A stretch of 64,000 nucleotides of DNA from Bacteroidales bacterium UBA3808 (GCA_002369075.1 DFEG01000044.1:16593-80592); one strand, 5' to 3'; shown: positions 31,014 through 40,048, counted from the stretch's first letter. The notes: generated by a model not told the origin, from the letters alone. A program made the numbers and translations.

Positions 31014-31196
31014 GGGAATGGACGAAGGACTTATATTGTTCTGATTGTACTATTTTTAGGTTCTCGTCGCTCCTTCTCGGTCGGTTTGGTCTCCCCGACC
31101 ACCTTCCCTTTTCGAAGCTAAGTGATGGTCCTGTTCTATATCGTGTTTTTACATGTTTTAGCTTGTTCCTTTGATCATACTGATATACATAAAAAA

Positions 31197-31226
31197 GCAA
31201 GACACGAGATCTCTCTCATGTCAGGC
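31197..31226. terminator. terminator of toxin-antitoxin module 3
   Basis: GCAAGACACGAGA (31197-31209) pairs with TCTCATGTCAGGC (31214-31226) with a few mismatches, and A/T runs flank it on both sides. It follows the toxin stop at 31252 on the minus strand. Confidence 0.65.
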
Positions 31227-31251
31227 AAAAAAAGAAATATGTGTTAGGAGA

Positions 31252-31572
31252 TTATTCCTTGAAACGCGCTACAAGTTCTTCGGGGCTCTTGCGCGTATCC
31301 CAAACATCTGCAATCTCTATACGTTCTTCTGATTCCCGGTAGATAATTTTGGTCAAATGGTCAATCACCAATCGGCGAAACTCATATCGGCTTCCTTCTA
31401 ATAAAGGCTCAATTTGACCCATCTTAGGGTTCTCCGGCAACTTGTTTACTGCCTCATAAACCTCTTTCGTATATCGTCTGGCGCGAGTAGTTCCAAATTC
31501 ATCAGCCATATAGTCAATTATCTGACCATATGCTCTCTCGGCTCTATCTGACCAAACTATCTTCCCGCTCAT
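31252..31572 (-). CDS. RelE/ParE-family toxin (TA module 3)
   Basis: The product has 106 aa with the ParE/RelE pattern: KIVWSDRAERAYGQIIDYM, then ARRYTKEVYEAVNKLPENPKMGQIEP, and the conserved YEFRRLVIDHLTKIIYR strand pair with IEIADVWDTR near the end. The Arg in the YEFRRL strand and the C-terminal strand are the usual functional sites of this family. The ATG overlaps the antitoxin stop by 4 bp. Confidence 0.85.
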   Translation of the reverse strand: MSGKIVWSDRAERAYGQIIDYMADEFGTTRARRYTKEVYEAVNKLPENPKMGQIEPLLEGSRYEFRRLVIDHLTKIIYRESEERIEIADVWDTRKSPEELVARFKE

Positions 31573-31823
31573 ACAGCAACAGAGTATTTGCGCTCCAAAC
31601 GTTGATTCATTCTCTCAAGCACCTCGTCATTCGTATAGTACTCGCCACGTTGAATCTCAGCGATGCCTTCCTCTGCGCTTGCAATCAGTTGCTGGCGGAT
31701 AGACTCATCCACATGGCTCATCTGCCGCACATTAGCTTGCAGCTCTGCTATCACTTGTTCTTGCTCTTGCACAGATAGTGTCAGCATGACAGCGATGAGA
31801 CTTTTTAATGTTTCTTGTGCCAT
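31569..31823 (-). CDS. antitoxin of TA module 3 (84 aa)
   Basis: A helical, acidic protein whose C-terminal half (AEEGIAEIQRGEYYTNDEVLERMNQRLERKY) is typical of antitoxins paired with ParE-like toxins in Bacteroidota: the segment after IxxGxYxxxxEV wraps the toxin. It lies directly upstream of the toxin gene. Its own promoter is at 31852-31884. Confidence 0.8.
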   Translation of the reverse strand: MAQETLKSLIAVMLTLSVQEQEQVIAELQANVRQMSHVDESIRQQLIASAEEGIAEIQRGEYYTNDEVLERMNQRLERKYSVAV

Positions 31824-31851
31824 AGTTTTGCTGTTTTAAACCTTTGCAGCC

Positions 31852-31884
31852 GCAAAGGTACAACAAATATTTGGAATACGCAAA
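31852..31884 (-). promoter_or_regulatory. promoter of TA module 3
   Basis: Minus strand: TTTG (31884-31881), 20-nt spacer, TACCTTTGC (31860-31852). The ATG is about 29 nt downstream. Confidence 0.8.
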
Positions 31885-31950
31885 CATTTGTACAAAAATC
31901 TTTCTTTTTTTGCCTGTTTTTTTAGTATATCACTATGTCAAAGATCAATC

Positions 31951-31985
31951 CATTTACCATTTGGTCATGTACCATGTACCATTTG
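31951..31985. repeat. heptamer tandem repeat (CCATGTA type)
   Basis: The units CATTTAC, CATTTGG, TCATGTA, CCATGTA and CCATTTG are adjacent. The rest of 31,890-32,380 shows no reading frame I would support as a gene. Confidence 0.6.
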
Positions 31986-32387
31986 GCTGTAGACATAAAG
32001 AAAGCGTGAAGTTCGTCTGTCCTCACGCTCCCAAAGGCCTTCGCAATGCCCATCACCAGAGTAAGAAACAACCCGAAGTCCACGCCGAATATGTACACAA
32101 GCCATGCACGCTGATGCGTACATGTGTAGTTACATACCCCGGGACATTCATTGGTTATTGCCGGGCCGGTGAATCAAAAAGTTGCGAAGTTTTTGGAAGC
32201 CGCGAACAACGTCAATAAACGTCTCTAATATGTCTAATTCCTCCACCCAAAATTCGAGAGACATTTCCCTCAGCGTGGATTGAGTGCAAAATTACAACTT
32301 TTATTTCGAATATGCAAACTTTAGTTTGCTTATTTTTCTGGAAGAGCAGAATTTTACACCATTTTCGTCAATTTGTTGCGTTCTTTT

Positions 32388-32420
32388 TTTGTATATTCCG
32401 AATTTTTTTACTAACTTTGC
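32388..32420 (+). promoter_or_regulatory. promoter of the DUF4421 gene
   Basis: TTTG (32388-32391), 20-nt spacer, TAACTTTGC (32412-32420). The ATG at 32428 is only 8 nt after the -7 box, so the transcript should have almost no leader. Confidence 0.8.
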
Positions 32421-32427
32421 AGTCGAA

Positions 32428-33813
32428 ATGAAGAAAAGTACGATACTTATATGTATTATTCTGTGGGTATGCACCGTGGTGCGCGCGCAGGAAGCATTGA
32501 TTCCCCCCGTAGGCGATGCCATCAATGCCGGTGTGGAGGCAGAGGATAAAGGCGAAAGGTTAGAGGTTAAAGGCGAAAGGGGAGAGGATAAAGGCGAAAG
32601 GGTGAAAGAAAAAAAGCCGAGCAAGGGTTTGCTGTTCTTCTACGGTATGGGGGATTGGGTGGACCGGTACCTGATGCGGGGCATCGACCCGGACTATATC
32701 GCGCTTCCGGAACACAGCTGGCGGCTGGCTTACACGAATGCGATGATCGGCGTGAACTCCGATGTGTCGTCCTTAAACCACGTGGGAACCGGAGATGAGT
32801 TCACCATGCATCTTCTCAACCGCACGACCCCCAGTGTCGATTTAGGATTCCATGCCAGCTACCGCGGTATCGGTTTCGGCTATAGCTGGGATGCGCTCCA
32901 TGCCTACCAACAGCGGCTGAGTTTCTCGTTCGGCAGCAAGTTCATCGGCATTGATTTTGCAATCCAGACAAGTACGAACATGAAAACCGATGTCATTTAT
33001 AAAGATAAAAATAATAATGAGCTCCCGTTACTGCATTATGACAAAGCGAATATCATCATCACCAATGCCAACCTGAACCTCTGGTACGCACTGAACGCCG
33101 CGCATTACTCTCACCAGGCGGCAGTCAAACAATCCTATATCCAGAAGAAGACAGCGGGCTCGCTGCTACTCCATCTGCAGTACATGTCGAGCCAGATAGA
33201 TATCCGCGATACCGTGAAATTGGATCTACATATCGACCAGCCGTTATTGTCTCTTGTTCTGGATAACCTGACCGCCATCCGCACGCGGCAGATAGCAATC
33301 GGTTTAGGCTACGGCATCAACTATACGCCCAACAAAGGGAAAGTGCTTCTACACGCGTCTGCCAACGCGATGTTAGTGACTTATTCAGTCAACCTGATTT
33401 CCTACTACGTACCGGACAGTATTTCCGACAAACTGCCGGGCAACCCGATGTACAATCTGGAACCTTCTTTCCCGGTTCATGTAACGGGTAACGTGCGCGC
33501 GGCGGTGAGTTGGGAGATCAACAAGTGGGTTCACCTGAGTGCCTGGGCAACCGGCGAGAATATCCGTTTCCGTTCCAAACCGACCGCCATGGGCAATACG
33601 GTGAATGTGAGCAACTGGAACTGGAAAGTGCAGGCGCACGTAGGCGTGCGTTTCGGTGCCGGAAAGGATCGTCTGGACCGCGCGCTGATGCGGAGGCGGA
33701 ACCTGCAAGGGTTGCTGAACGAAGACTACAAGAACGAAGCGGCACAGGAGAAACCAAAGAAAAGCCGGATACCCGAATGGATAACCGGCTACTTCTGGAG
33801 TCCCAAATATTAG
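32428..33813 (+). CDS. DUF4421-family outer-membrane protein
   Basis: The start ATG 32428 (461 aa) is chosen because the signal peptide (STILICIILWVCTVVRAQ) begins there and the promoter lies directly upstream. A longer open frame would start before the promoter. After a charged stretch built from a 7-bp repeat (residues about 39-59, EDKGERLEVKGE type), the mature part is beta-rich, with glycine/aromatic strands (FGYSWDALHAYQQRLSFSFGSKFIGIDF) as in DUF4421 proteins, which are predicted outer-membrane barrels of Bacteroidota. It converges on the OmpA-family gene, and the two stop codons overlap (33810-33813). Confidence 0.7.
   Translation: MKKSTILICIILWVCTVVRAQEALIPPVGDAINAGVEAEDKGERLEVKGERGEDKGERVKEKKPSKGLLFFYGMGDWVDRYLMRGIDPDYIALPEHSWRLAYTNAMIGVNSDVSSLNHVGTGDEFTMHLLNRTTPSVDLGFHASYRGIGFGYSWDALHAYQQRLSFSFGSKFIGIDFAIQTSTNMKTDVIYKDKNNNELPLLHYDKANIIITNANLNLWYALNAAHYSHQAAVKQSYIQKKTAGSLLLHLQYMSSQIDIRDTVKLDLHIDQPLLSLVLDNLTAIRTRQIAIGLGYGINYTPNKGKVLLHASANAMLVTYSVNLISYYVPDSISDKLPGNPMYNLEPSFPVHVTGNVRAAVSWEINKWVHLSAWATGENIRFRSKPTAMGNTVNVSNWNWKVQAHVGVRFGAGKDRLDRALMRRRNLQGLLNEDYKNEAAQEKPKKSRIPEWITGYFWSPKY
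32542..32604 (+). repeat. coding heptamer repeat, nine units, in the DUF4421 gene
   Basis: Nine 7-bp units (GAGGATA, AAGGCGA, AAGGTTA, GAGGTTA, AAGGCGA, AAGGGGA, GAGGATA, AAGGCGA, AAGGGTG) follow one another near the 5' end of the gene. Gain or loss of one unit would shift the frame. Confidence 0.85.
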
Positions 33814-35804
33814 TTGACAAAATTATTCTGCGGAAGCGTCTCTCCGAGGATCGTGAATTCTACACGGCGGTTGTTCTGCCGTCCGGCGTCCGTCTCGTTG
33901 GTATCAACCGGCTGCGACTCGCCTTTACCCTCTGTCTCTATACGTGACGGATCGATACCGCGCTCCACCATGGAGTTCTTCACGCTGTTGGCACGTCCTT
34001 CTGACAGTTTCTGGTTCGCCTCATCCGAACCGATCCAGTCGGTGTGTCCGGTAATGCGGATGCGTATGTCGGGGTTCTCCGCGAGGAACTCATAGAGCTC
34101 GCGCAAGGAGGGTTCGGACTGCGGCAGGATCTGCGTCTGGTTGGAAGCGAAGAAGAGGTTTTTGATAACGAACGTACGTCCCTTGAGGATCGGTTCGAGC
34201 GCAAACTCGAGCGTTATGTCGTCCAGTCCCTGCACACCGATCGGATAGAGCTGTGTATGGAAATCCTTTGCCTCGACAAGCGCCTTGTAATAGGTGTCCC
34301 CCACCGGCAGCTTGGTCTGTCCGCCGTTCCTCGACACCTCGGTCTTCAACACACGGCGGGAGTCGGTCGTGTCAATGACCGTGACATGGGCGTTGATGGG
34401 TTCGCCCGTCTTGGCGTTGACAACAGAGAGTTTCAGCACCGGTACCGGATAGAGCACAATGTTCGTCGTATCGAGTTTCTGCTTGAGGTCGTTGTTCTCG
34501 CCCTCCAGAAGTTCGAGGTCAAACGGCTCATGCGGCAGGAAGCCGTCCTTGGAAACAGCCACTTCGTAGAGCAGCGGTTTGAGACGCTGGATAAACATAC
34601 CCTTGGCATTGGTGGCACCGCGCTTGACAACCTTGTTGTTCTTCTCGGGATTACGCACCTCTACATTGACCCTGCCGTCCTGTCCCGCCAGAGGCTGCCC
34701 TGTACGGCCGTTGATGAAACGGAGGACCATATAGGGGTTCTGCGGTTTCTTCTGTTTCGGGCGGTTGAGTTGGAGCAGGGCGGTGAACTTGGCTCCTACC
34801 AAGAGGCTGTTGACCGCCGAGGTAGCATAATTGGAGGCATGCAGGGAGCGGGTCTGAATATCCGCTTCGGAGACCGTAGTCATCGGAGAAGAGGTACCCA
34901 GTTTGGTAATCGGCAGACCGTAGTCCAGGAAGAGAGCCGCCCGAAAATGCCAGGGGTACTTGCGGTCGTTATTATCCGCATTCCACTCCTCTCCGAAATA
35001 GGTATTGAGGTTCACGCCCACCTCGGCGGAGAGAGCTACGTCCAACCCCATGCCGTTCTTGCCTTTGGAAACATAAGGCGAGGTACCCAGATCGCGAACC
35101 TCTACCCACGAGGGGTCGAAAGCCGCATTATCATGGATGGAAGTGGTGAGCGACGAGCGCTGGGTGTAGTTATGCAACAGGGTATAACCGACCTTGGCAC
35201 CCGCCAGGAAATAGACGGGCACACGCGCTTCGTCAAACTGCGCACCTGCCATGATGGGCAGCATGAGTTGCCCTACCGCCTGCGTCTCGCGGAAATTGGC
35301 GAAATCGTAATACTTGGTCTGGTTGGGCAGGACATACTGGGATGCCGGATTGGTACCTACCACCGAGAAAGGATTTTCCGCACCGAAAGACACATTGTCC
35401 TGCGAGGAGAAAATACGGAACTCGGGTCCGAGGGTCAGCATGAATTTCTTGTAATGCCACTCATAGCCGGCGCCCACCAATCCTCCGCCACCACCGACGA
35501 ACCGGCTGACAGAACGGTCATAGGAGTTCACAAGTCCGCTATAGCCTACTCCTCCCCACATGGAGAAGTTATGAATCTGGTGGAGGTCAAGGGTGTTCTT
35601 AGCCCACTTTTTATCATTCTTCTTGGACTTGGACTTGGAATTGGAATTAGACCTGCCGGCAGAACGGTTGGCGTTCGAGCGACCGGTAGTCCTGGTAGTC
35701 CTTGCAGTATTGGTTTTGCGGCGCGCCTGCGCATCCACACGGAGTGGCGCTGCCATCAGAAAGGCCAGTAACAGGGAGGTGAGAAGTAATACATTACGCT
35801 TCAT
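33810..35804 (-). CDS. OmpA-family outer-membrane protein with beta-barrel and carboxypeptidase-regulatory-like modules
   Basis: The product has 664 aa from ATG 35802-35804. A signal peptide ends near residue 26 (RVDAQA). A low-complexity Arg/Ser/Asn/Lys stretch (to about 68) precedes a barrel domain (about 75-350; SMWGGVGYSGL...VGAKFTALLQL). Two beta-sandwich segments follow (GATNAKGMFIQRLKPLLYEVAVSKDGF and ETLKVSVVNAKTGEPINAHVT-like). The C-terminal OmpA peptidoglycan-binding domain (about 545-655) carries RIRITGHTDWIGSDEANQKL, SEGRANSVKNSMVERGID and the closing NNRRVEF. It is the last gene of an adhesin/barrel/OmpA operon and probably ties the outer-membrane complex to the cell wall. Confidence 0.85.
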   Translation of the reverse strand: MKRNVLLLTSLLLAFLMAAPLRVDAQARRKTNTARTTRTTGRSNANRSAGRSNSNSKSKSKKNDKKWAKNTLDLHQIHNFSMWGGVGYSGLVNSYDRSVSRFVGGGGGLVGAGYEWHYKKFMLTLGPEFRIFSSQDNVSFGAENPFSVVGTNPASQYVLPNQTKYYDFANFRETQAVGQLMLPIMAGAQFDEARVPVYFLAGAKVGYTLLHNYTQRSSLTTSIHDNAAFDPSWVEVRDLGTSPYVSKGKNGMGLDVALSAEVGVNLNTYFGEEWNADNNDRKYPWHFRAALFLDYGLPITKLGTSSPMTTVSEADIQTRSLHASNYATSAVNSLLVGAKFTALLQLNRPKQKKPQNPYMVLRFINGRTGQPLAGQDGRVNVEVRNPEKNNKVVKRGATNAKGMFIQRLKPLLYEVAVSKDGFLPHEPFDLELLEGENNDLKQKLDTTNIVLYPVPVLKLSVVNAKTGEPINAHVTVIDTTDSRRVLKTEVSRNGGQTKLPVGDTYYKALVEAKDFHTQLYPIGVQGLDDITLEFALEPILKGRTFVIKNLFFASNQTQILPQSEPSLRELYEFLAENPDIRIRITGHTDWIGSDEANQKLSEGRANSVKNSMVERGIDPSRIETEGKGESQPVDTNETDAGRQNNRRVEFTILGETLPQNNFVN

Positions 35805-35819
35805 AGGCAATCAATGTAA

Positions 35820-36776
35820 TTAGTTATCAATTTCACACATACAAACGGAAGGTGTACGCGTGACGTTAAATCTAAAGGTAGCCCGGATACCAAAGGAAAT
35901 GAACTGGCTCACGGACTTCATGACATTCTGTCCGGCATATGCCGTAGAAGCAGGATCCATATGAGCGTTCAGGACCGAGTTGAACCGGATGTTGGATTGG
36001 AGGTTCTCACGGTTACGGGTAAGCGGATTGGTGTCCACCGACGAATAATCGACAATATCAGCCGTATTATGCTTCCCCGCCACGGGGACGGCATACTCCA
36101 CATAGGCACCGATACGCAGCGAGTAGCCCGGCACAAGGCGGATGAACCCTCCCACCTCCGCCATCGGCGAGACCATGAGCGCCGGGGCTTTATACGAGCC
36201 CTTATAGCCATAGGTGACCGTAGGGTAATAGCCGTAGGACGGCACATCGCGTGAGACCACATCGATGAGGTTGACGTACTTGCCTTCGGTGTACATATCG
36301 GTTGTCACCGAATAGGTGTTCCACAACGGCATGGAGACTTTCGCGCCGAGCGAGAAATAGACCTTATCCTTGATGCGGTAGCCGAACCATACGGGCACCG
36401 AGCCGTAGAGCGTGTGCTCCTGCTCGCGGTAGCCCGAATAGACATACCGATAGAGCACGGGCACGCCGTCCCTGTCCGGAGAGGGGAACTGGTCCACCAT
36501 CTGATTCTTCATGTTAAACCGCGAGAGCCGATAGTCGGCACCTATGCCGAAGGAGAAGAAGAAACCGCTCCTGAGCACCTCATAAGAGAGGGCTATCTGA
36601 CCGTCTGCACCCGCAACCGGACTGATCATCTCACCGCACGACATACCCAAGCCCGAACCTCCGGCAACAGAGGCTGTGATGAAATGCTGGGTAATCGGTT
36701 TCTGCGCCGCCAAGGGCAGCGGGAACACCAACAGGGTCAGTGCGACCAGAGGCAATATGTATCGTTTAGCGAACAA
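35820..36776 (-). CDS. outer-membrane beta-barrel protein of the adhesin-OmpA operon
   Basis: The frame has no ATG before the signal peptide. The best start is a TTG at 36774-36776, giving FAKRYILPLVALTLLVFPLPLAAQ as signal peptide (318 aa) and an 11-bp overlap with the upstream adhesin gene. Other TTG codons farther up (to 36842) are possible. The mature part is a series of amphipathic strands with aromatic ends (SFGIGADYRLSRF, YGSVPVWFGYRIKDKVYFSLGAK). In gliding Bacteroidota, adhesin, PorP/SprF-type barrel and OmpA genes often form such operons. This protein may be a functional counterpart, but I do not see the PorP/SprF family signature. Confidence 0.7.
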   Translation of the reverse strand: MFAKRYILPLVALTLLVFPLPLAAQKPITQHFITASVAGGSGLGMSCGEMISPVAGADGQIALSYEVLRSGFFFSFGIGADYRLSRFNMKNQMVDQFPSPDRDGVPVLYRYVYSGYREQEHTLYGSVPVWFGYRIKDKVYFSLGAKVSMPLWNTYSVTTDMYTEGKYVNLIDVVSRDVPSYGYYPTVTYGYKGSYKAPALMVSPMAEVGGFIRLVPGYSLRIGAYVEYAVPVAGKHNTADIVDYSSVDTNPLTRNRENLQSNIRFNSVLNAHMDPASTAYAGQNVMKSVSQFISFGIRATFRFNVTRTPSVCMCEIDN

Positions 36777-39700
36777 TGATCGGTTGTGATTGATGGTTGT
36801 CAAATACAATGATATACATTCCGCTCTGCGCCGGAGCGTCAAAAGAGCTTACTGCATCGGTCTTGGGATAAGCCGCCACGGGCACACCCAACAGGTTATA
36901 CACCGTGCACGCCGTTCCTGCGGAGCGATAGAGGGTACCTCCTCCCTCAACGGAGGAAGGCCATACACTGAAGCGGTCCGCGGCAAGGAGATCAACGCCC
37001 TGGGCGCCTCCCGAATAGTAGATCGGGCAGCTCTCCACCGCATAGTTCTCGCCCTCCCGCATGAGGCTCAGCACGTATGTGGAACCGATATCGGAAGCGG
37101 AGGTAGGTATGTAGGACGCAGTATGATCGAGTTTCTCGCCGTTCTTGAACCATGTGAACGAGACAAACTTATGTCCGCCGTTGTATTCCTCATTCTGGGT
37201 GGCGATAAAACCGCCGTTCTGCATCACAATGGACGTAGGATAAGTCACCATCAGCTGCAAGGGCTGGATATCCATCTGGCACCGCTCGCCTCCGAACTCC
37301 ACCTGTACATTATATATATCCGGACGTGCGCCTGCAGGCAGAGGAATGATGACCTCTTCGCCGTTGGCAAAGCGATAGACCGGTGCAAAACCCTGCTCCT
37401 GATCCTTGGCGGAGAAATAGACCTTGATACTGTCCATCGAGCCCGAGAGGGTGCGATAGGGCATTGAGAAGAGCCCGTCCTCCAGACACGCTTTGACAGA
37501 ATGCGGGTATTCCACCTCAAGCTTGGGATCCACCGTCAGTTTCAGCGAGATCAGACTGTCGCAGCCATAGACAGAGGTAAGCGGGAGGGTCATGTCCGTC
37601 GTAGCGGTATAGTACTTGCCGTCACCCGGGAAGAAATAGCGTCCTCCCTCACAGATGCGGTCAATGTACGTGGTATCATAGGTAGAGTGATAGAAATGAT
37701 CCCGAATCTGCAGATACTCACAGCCTGACCCATTCTTAAGCGTCGTAGTATCGGAGCGGTTGGTACCCTCCTCGCAATAATGGATTGCCTCATGCGTGTC
37801 CGGCGTCGTGATATCCGGCAGAGACAGATGGAGAATGTACGGATGCGTACAAATACCTCCGGAGATGGATGCCGTCACGGTAACATCAAACTCGCCGCCC
37901 TCTGCCGGGAAAAGATGGGTCACTTTCGGTTCCAATGAGGATACCGGGTCACTGCCATCTCCAAAATCATACGTGACAGACTCTACAGGCTCGTCCGTAA
38001 GTACCGAATCGAGGGTCTGGCGGTTAATTCGCACCACATGGCAATCGGGAACTATCTCCACTATATTATGACAATCTGCGGCTGTGGTCGAAGCTACCGA
38101 TGCTTTTGACTGCGGGAAACGGGGATTCGGGTTTGCCTCCAAGGTATAGTAGCAAGAAGCATTATTGGGGTCGATAATATCCACCAAATAGATGGTAGGA
38201 TCATCGTTCCCGATATGGAATTCCCTATTTGTGCCAAGTACCGTTTTAGCAGGGTCATTAGCGCGGTACCAACGGTAGTTGAAACCCTCCGGGGCCTCAA
38301 AATGGTCAGTTGTAAAATCGCCACAAGCTATACCTTGCAGGTCACCACCTGTACAATTAAGCGTGAAATAGGCATAACCATAGTGTCCGGACAACGTACA
38401 ATCAAACGCCGAAAGACGGATCTTGAGGGTAGAACCGATATAGTCACGCAGACTTACCGTAACCGTCTGCCAGTCGCACCACTCCGTATCTTTATACGGG
38501 CCATCCGTAATCTTGTTCCAGGACTGGGTATCTCCGAATCCGACCTTAAAGTCCTTCTGCGCGCAGGTGCTTACTACCGTATTTCCCTGCAGCACATCCA
38601 ACTTGAAACGGGGCTGTTCATCTTCATCGTGGCTCGGGTTCTCCAGAACACACGCAAACTTGAGCACCAACAGGTCGCTCACCCCCGCCTGAACAGGGTA
38701 CTCGTACTCAATTGTAGAGGCGTGGTCTCCCGCACTATCCCAGAAACCATTGACACGAATGGAAGCGATTTCGCCATCGGGAATGGTCTTCAACTGATTG
38801 CCTGTACGCGGGTCTCTCTCTCCCTGCTTATAATGGATGACATGGCGGCTCGTCTCATCATCGGCTCCATTGGGACCTAAAACCTGCCCCACATGATCGT
38901 ATAGATACGGTGTATAGCCGGCAGAAGTTCCTCCATACGAATAATCGCAGCGATCCGTCCAATAACATTTGGCAGCTCCCGAATTATCCTGGGTGAGGTC
39001 GAAGATATCAATACACCGCGCCCCTTTTATCCAGACGAACTTCTCGGTGTACACCCATGTACTATGTCCGTTATCGCTCACCGAGCGGACATAGATATAG
39101 TAGTATCCCTCCTCGCTGAGATCCGGCATTGCCATTGATGTAGTCGCTATGCCGGAGAAAGAAGACATCGTCTTGGTGTGATAGTTATAAAGGAGCACAT
39201 CATAGGAAGACGCCGATCCGTTCCAAGAAAGCGTATTGGTATTCCCGTCATAGCGTACGTTCGTAGGCGGCGCCACCTGCGTACCGGGATATACCATGAT
39301 ATTATCCACCTTACCGGCAGGCTCCACTGGGGGAGTCATGCTATTGAGCCAGAGGACTACGAGTTTACCGCCATTGCCGGCAGTAGTGAAGGAGAAAGCC
39401 GAGCTTCTCCAATTCGACACGCCTCCGTAACGGGTAGTATTGGTAGCATAGGGCGGCAGCGAGAGTGAAGTACGATCGCTATAGTTACCATAGGTAAGGG
39501 TGTTCGCCCCTTCCACCCAGAACACATACACACCGTCCGGAGCACCCGCCCCCATCGCCTCATAGTCAAAGACAACGCTGTAGGTTCCCTGCGCCAGCTG
39601 CAGCGTTCGGGAAGCCGTGACAAACACGCTTTTTGCATTGGAGTAAGAGGAAACGAGGGTATCAGCACCTGTACCGGAAGAAATATACAATCCCGAGGAA

Positions 39701-39912
39701 GCAGCGGCAGCACCTACGCCGAAACCGCCTGCTCGACCGATAAACCATTTATTGGTAAACTCCGACAAAGGACGGCTGGCAGCAGACTCATTCAATTTCC
39801 ATTGTGCATTCTCCGTAACATTCTCGAAGTCACAGGTATAAGAAGTCAGCTGTTGTGCACTCAGCACGGTCACCGACATCAACAATATAACTATATATAT
39901 AGCCCTTTTCAT
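36766..39912 (-). CDS. secreted adhesin-like protein with PKD domain and T9SS sorting domain (1048 aa)
   Basis: The start ATG at 39910-39912 gives MKRAIYIVILLMSVTVLSAQ as signal peptide, with the promoter just upstream. A jelly-roll/cleaved-adhesin-type domain (about 20-205) is followed by a fibronectin-III-like segment (NVRYDGNTNTLSWNGSASSYDVLLY, about 210-295) and a large beta-rich region shared with the protein at 52219-55827 (HYGYAYFTLNCTGGD). A PKD domain follows (VTYDFGDGSDPVSS...VTHLFPAEGGEFDVTV, about 640-690). The last about 75 residues (FSVWPSSVEGGGTLY...GMYIIVF) form a T9SS type A sorting domain. First gene of a three-gene operon. Confidence 0.85.
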   Translation of the reverse strand: MKRAIYIVILLMSVTVLSAQQLTSYTCDFENVTENAQWKLNESAASRPLSEFTNKWFIGRAGGFGVGAAAASSGLYISSGTGADTLVSSYSNAKSVFVTASRTLQLAQGTYSVVFDYEAMGAGAPDGVYVFWVEGANTLTYGNYSDRTSLSLPPYATNTTRYGGVSNWRSSAFSFTTAGNGGKLVVLWLNSMTPPVEPAGKVDNIMVYPGTQVAPPTNVRYDGNTNTLSWNGSASSYDVLLYNYHTKTMSSFSGIATTSMAMPDLSEEGYYYIYVRSVSDNGHSTWVYTEKFVWIKGARCIDIFDLTQDNSGAAKCYWTDRCDYSYGGTSAGYTPYLYDHVGQVLGPNGADDETSRHVIHYKQGERDPRTGNQLKTIPDGEIASIRVNGFWDSAGDHASTIEYEYPVQAGVSDLLVLKFACVLENPSHDEDEQPRFKLDVLQGNTVVSTCAQKDFKVGFGDTQSWNKITDGPYKDTEWCDWQTVTVSLRDYIGSTLKIRLSAFDCTLSGHYGYAYFTLNCTGGDLQGIACGDFTTDHFEAPEGFNYRWYRANDPAKTVLGTNREFHIGNDDPTIYLVDIIDPNNASCYYTLEANPNPRFPQSKASVASTTAADCHNIVEIVPDCHVVRINRQTLDSVLTDEPVESVTYDFGDGSDPVSSLEPKVTHLFPAEGGEFDVTVTASISGGICTHPYILHLSLPDITTPDTHEAIHYCEEGTNRSDTTTLKNGSGCEYLQIRDHFYHSTYDTTYIDRICEGGRYFFPGDGKYYTATTDMTLPLTSVYGCDSLISLKLTVDPKLEVEYPHSVKACLEDGLFSMPYRTLSGSMDSIKVYFSAKDQEQGFAPVYRFANGEEVIIPLPAGARPDIYNVQVEFGGERCQMDIQPLQLMVTYPTSIVMQNGGFIATQNEEYNGGHKFVSFTWFKNGEKLDHTASYIPTSASDIGSTYVLSLMREGENYAVESCPIYYSGGAQGVDLLAADRFSVWPSSVEGGGTLYRSAGTACTVYNLLGVPVAAYPKTDAVSSFDAPAQSGMYIIVFDNHQSQPIIVR

Positions 39913-39956
39913 ATACCTGACACCTATGAGTTTATCGTTTTTACACAAAAAAGTAC

Positions 39957-39989
39957 GCAAAATTACCATTTTTTCTTTAAAACACCAAA
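39957..39989 (-). promoter_or_regulatory. promoter of the adhesin-barrel-OmpA operon
   Basis: Minus strand: TTTG (39989-39986), 20-nt spacer, TAATTTTGC (39965-39957). The start codon is about 45 nt downstream. Confidence 0.8.
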
Positions 39990-40048
39990 TTTTTTAACAA
40001 AAAAGTAAGAAAAAAATGCTTTTTGCGTTCTTTAGTGTACAAAACAAA

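Noticed and set aside
30865..31200. Minus-strand frame of 111 codons upstream of giant gene 3
   Set aside because: It runs through three hairpins and reaches into the terminator of TA module 3, with no start signal or recognisable motif. It is best explained as open frame in a repeat-rich control region.
31844..32218. Plus-strand frame of 124 codons before the DUF4421 gene
   Set aside because: It has a weak start context, starts inside the TA3 promoter region and crosses a heptamer repeat. No conserved motif was seen.
32428..32540. PPVGDA near the start of the DUF4421 protein as another case of the GDA tail motif
   Set aside because: It lies right after the signal peptide and is not followed by a hydrophobic helix and basic tail, so the likeness is probably chance.
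34044..35771. Plus-strand frame of 575 codons
   Set aside because: It lies opposite the OmpA-family gene, which has a signal peptide and a clear OmpA domain. The opposite frame has no homology or start signal.
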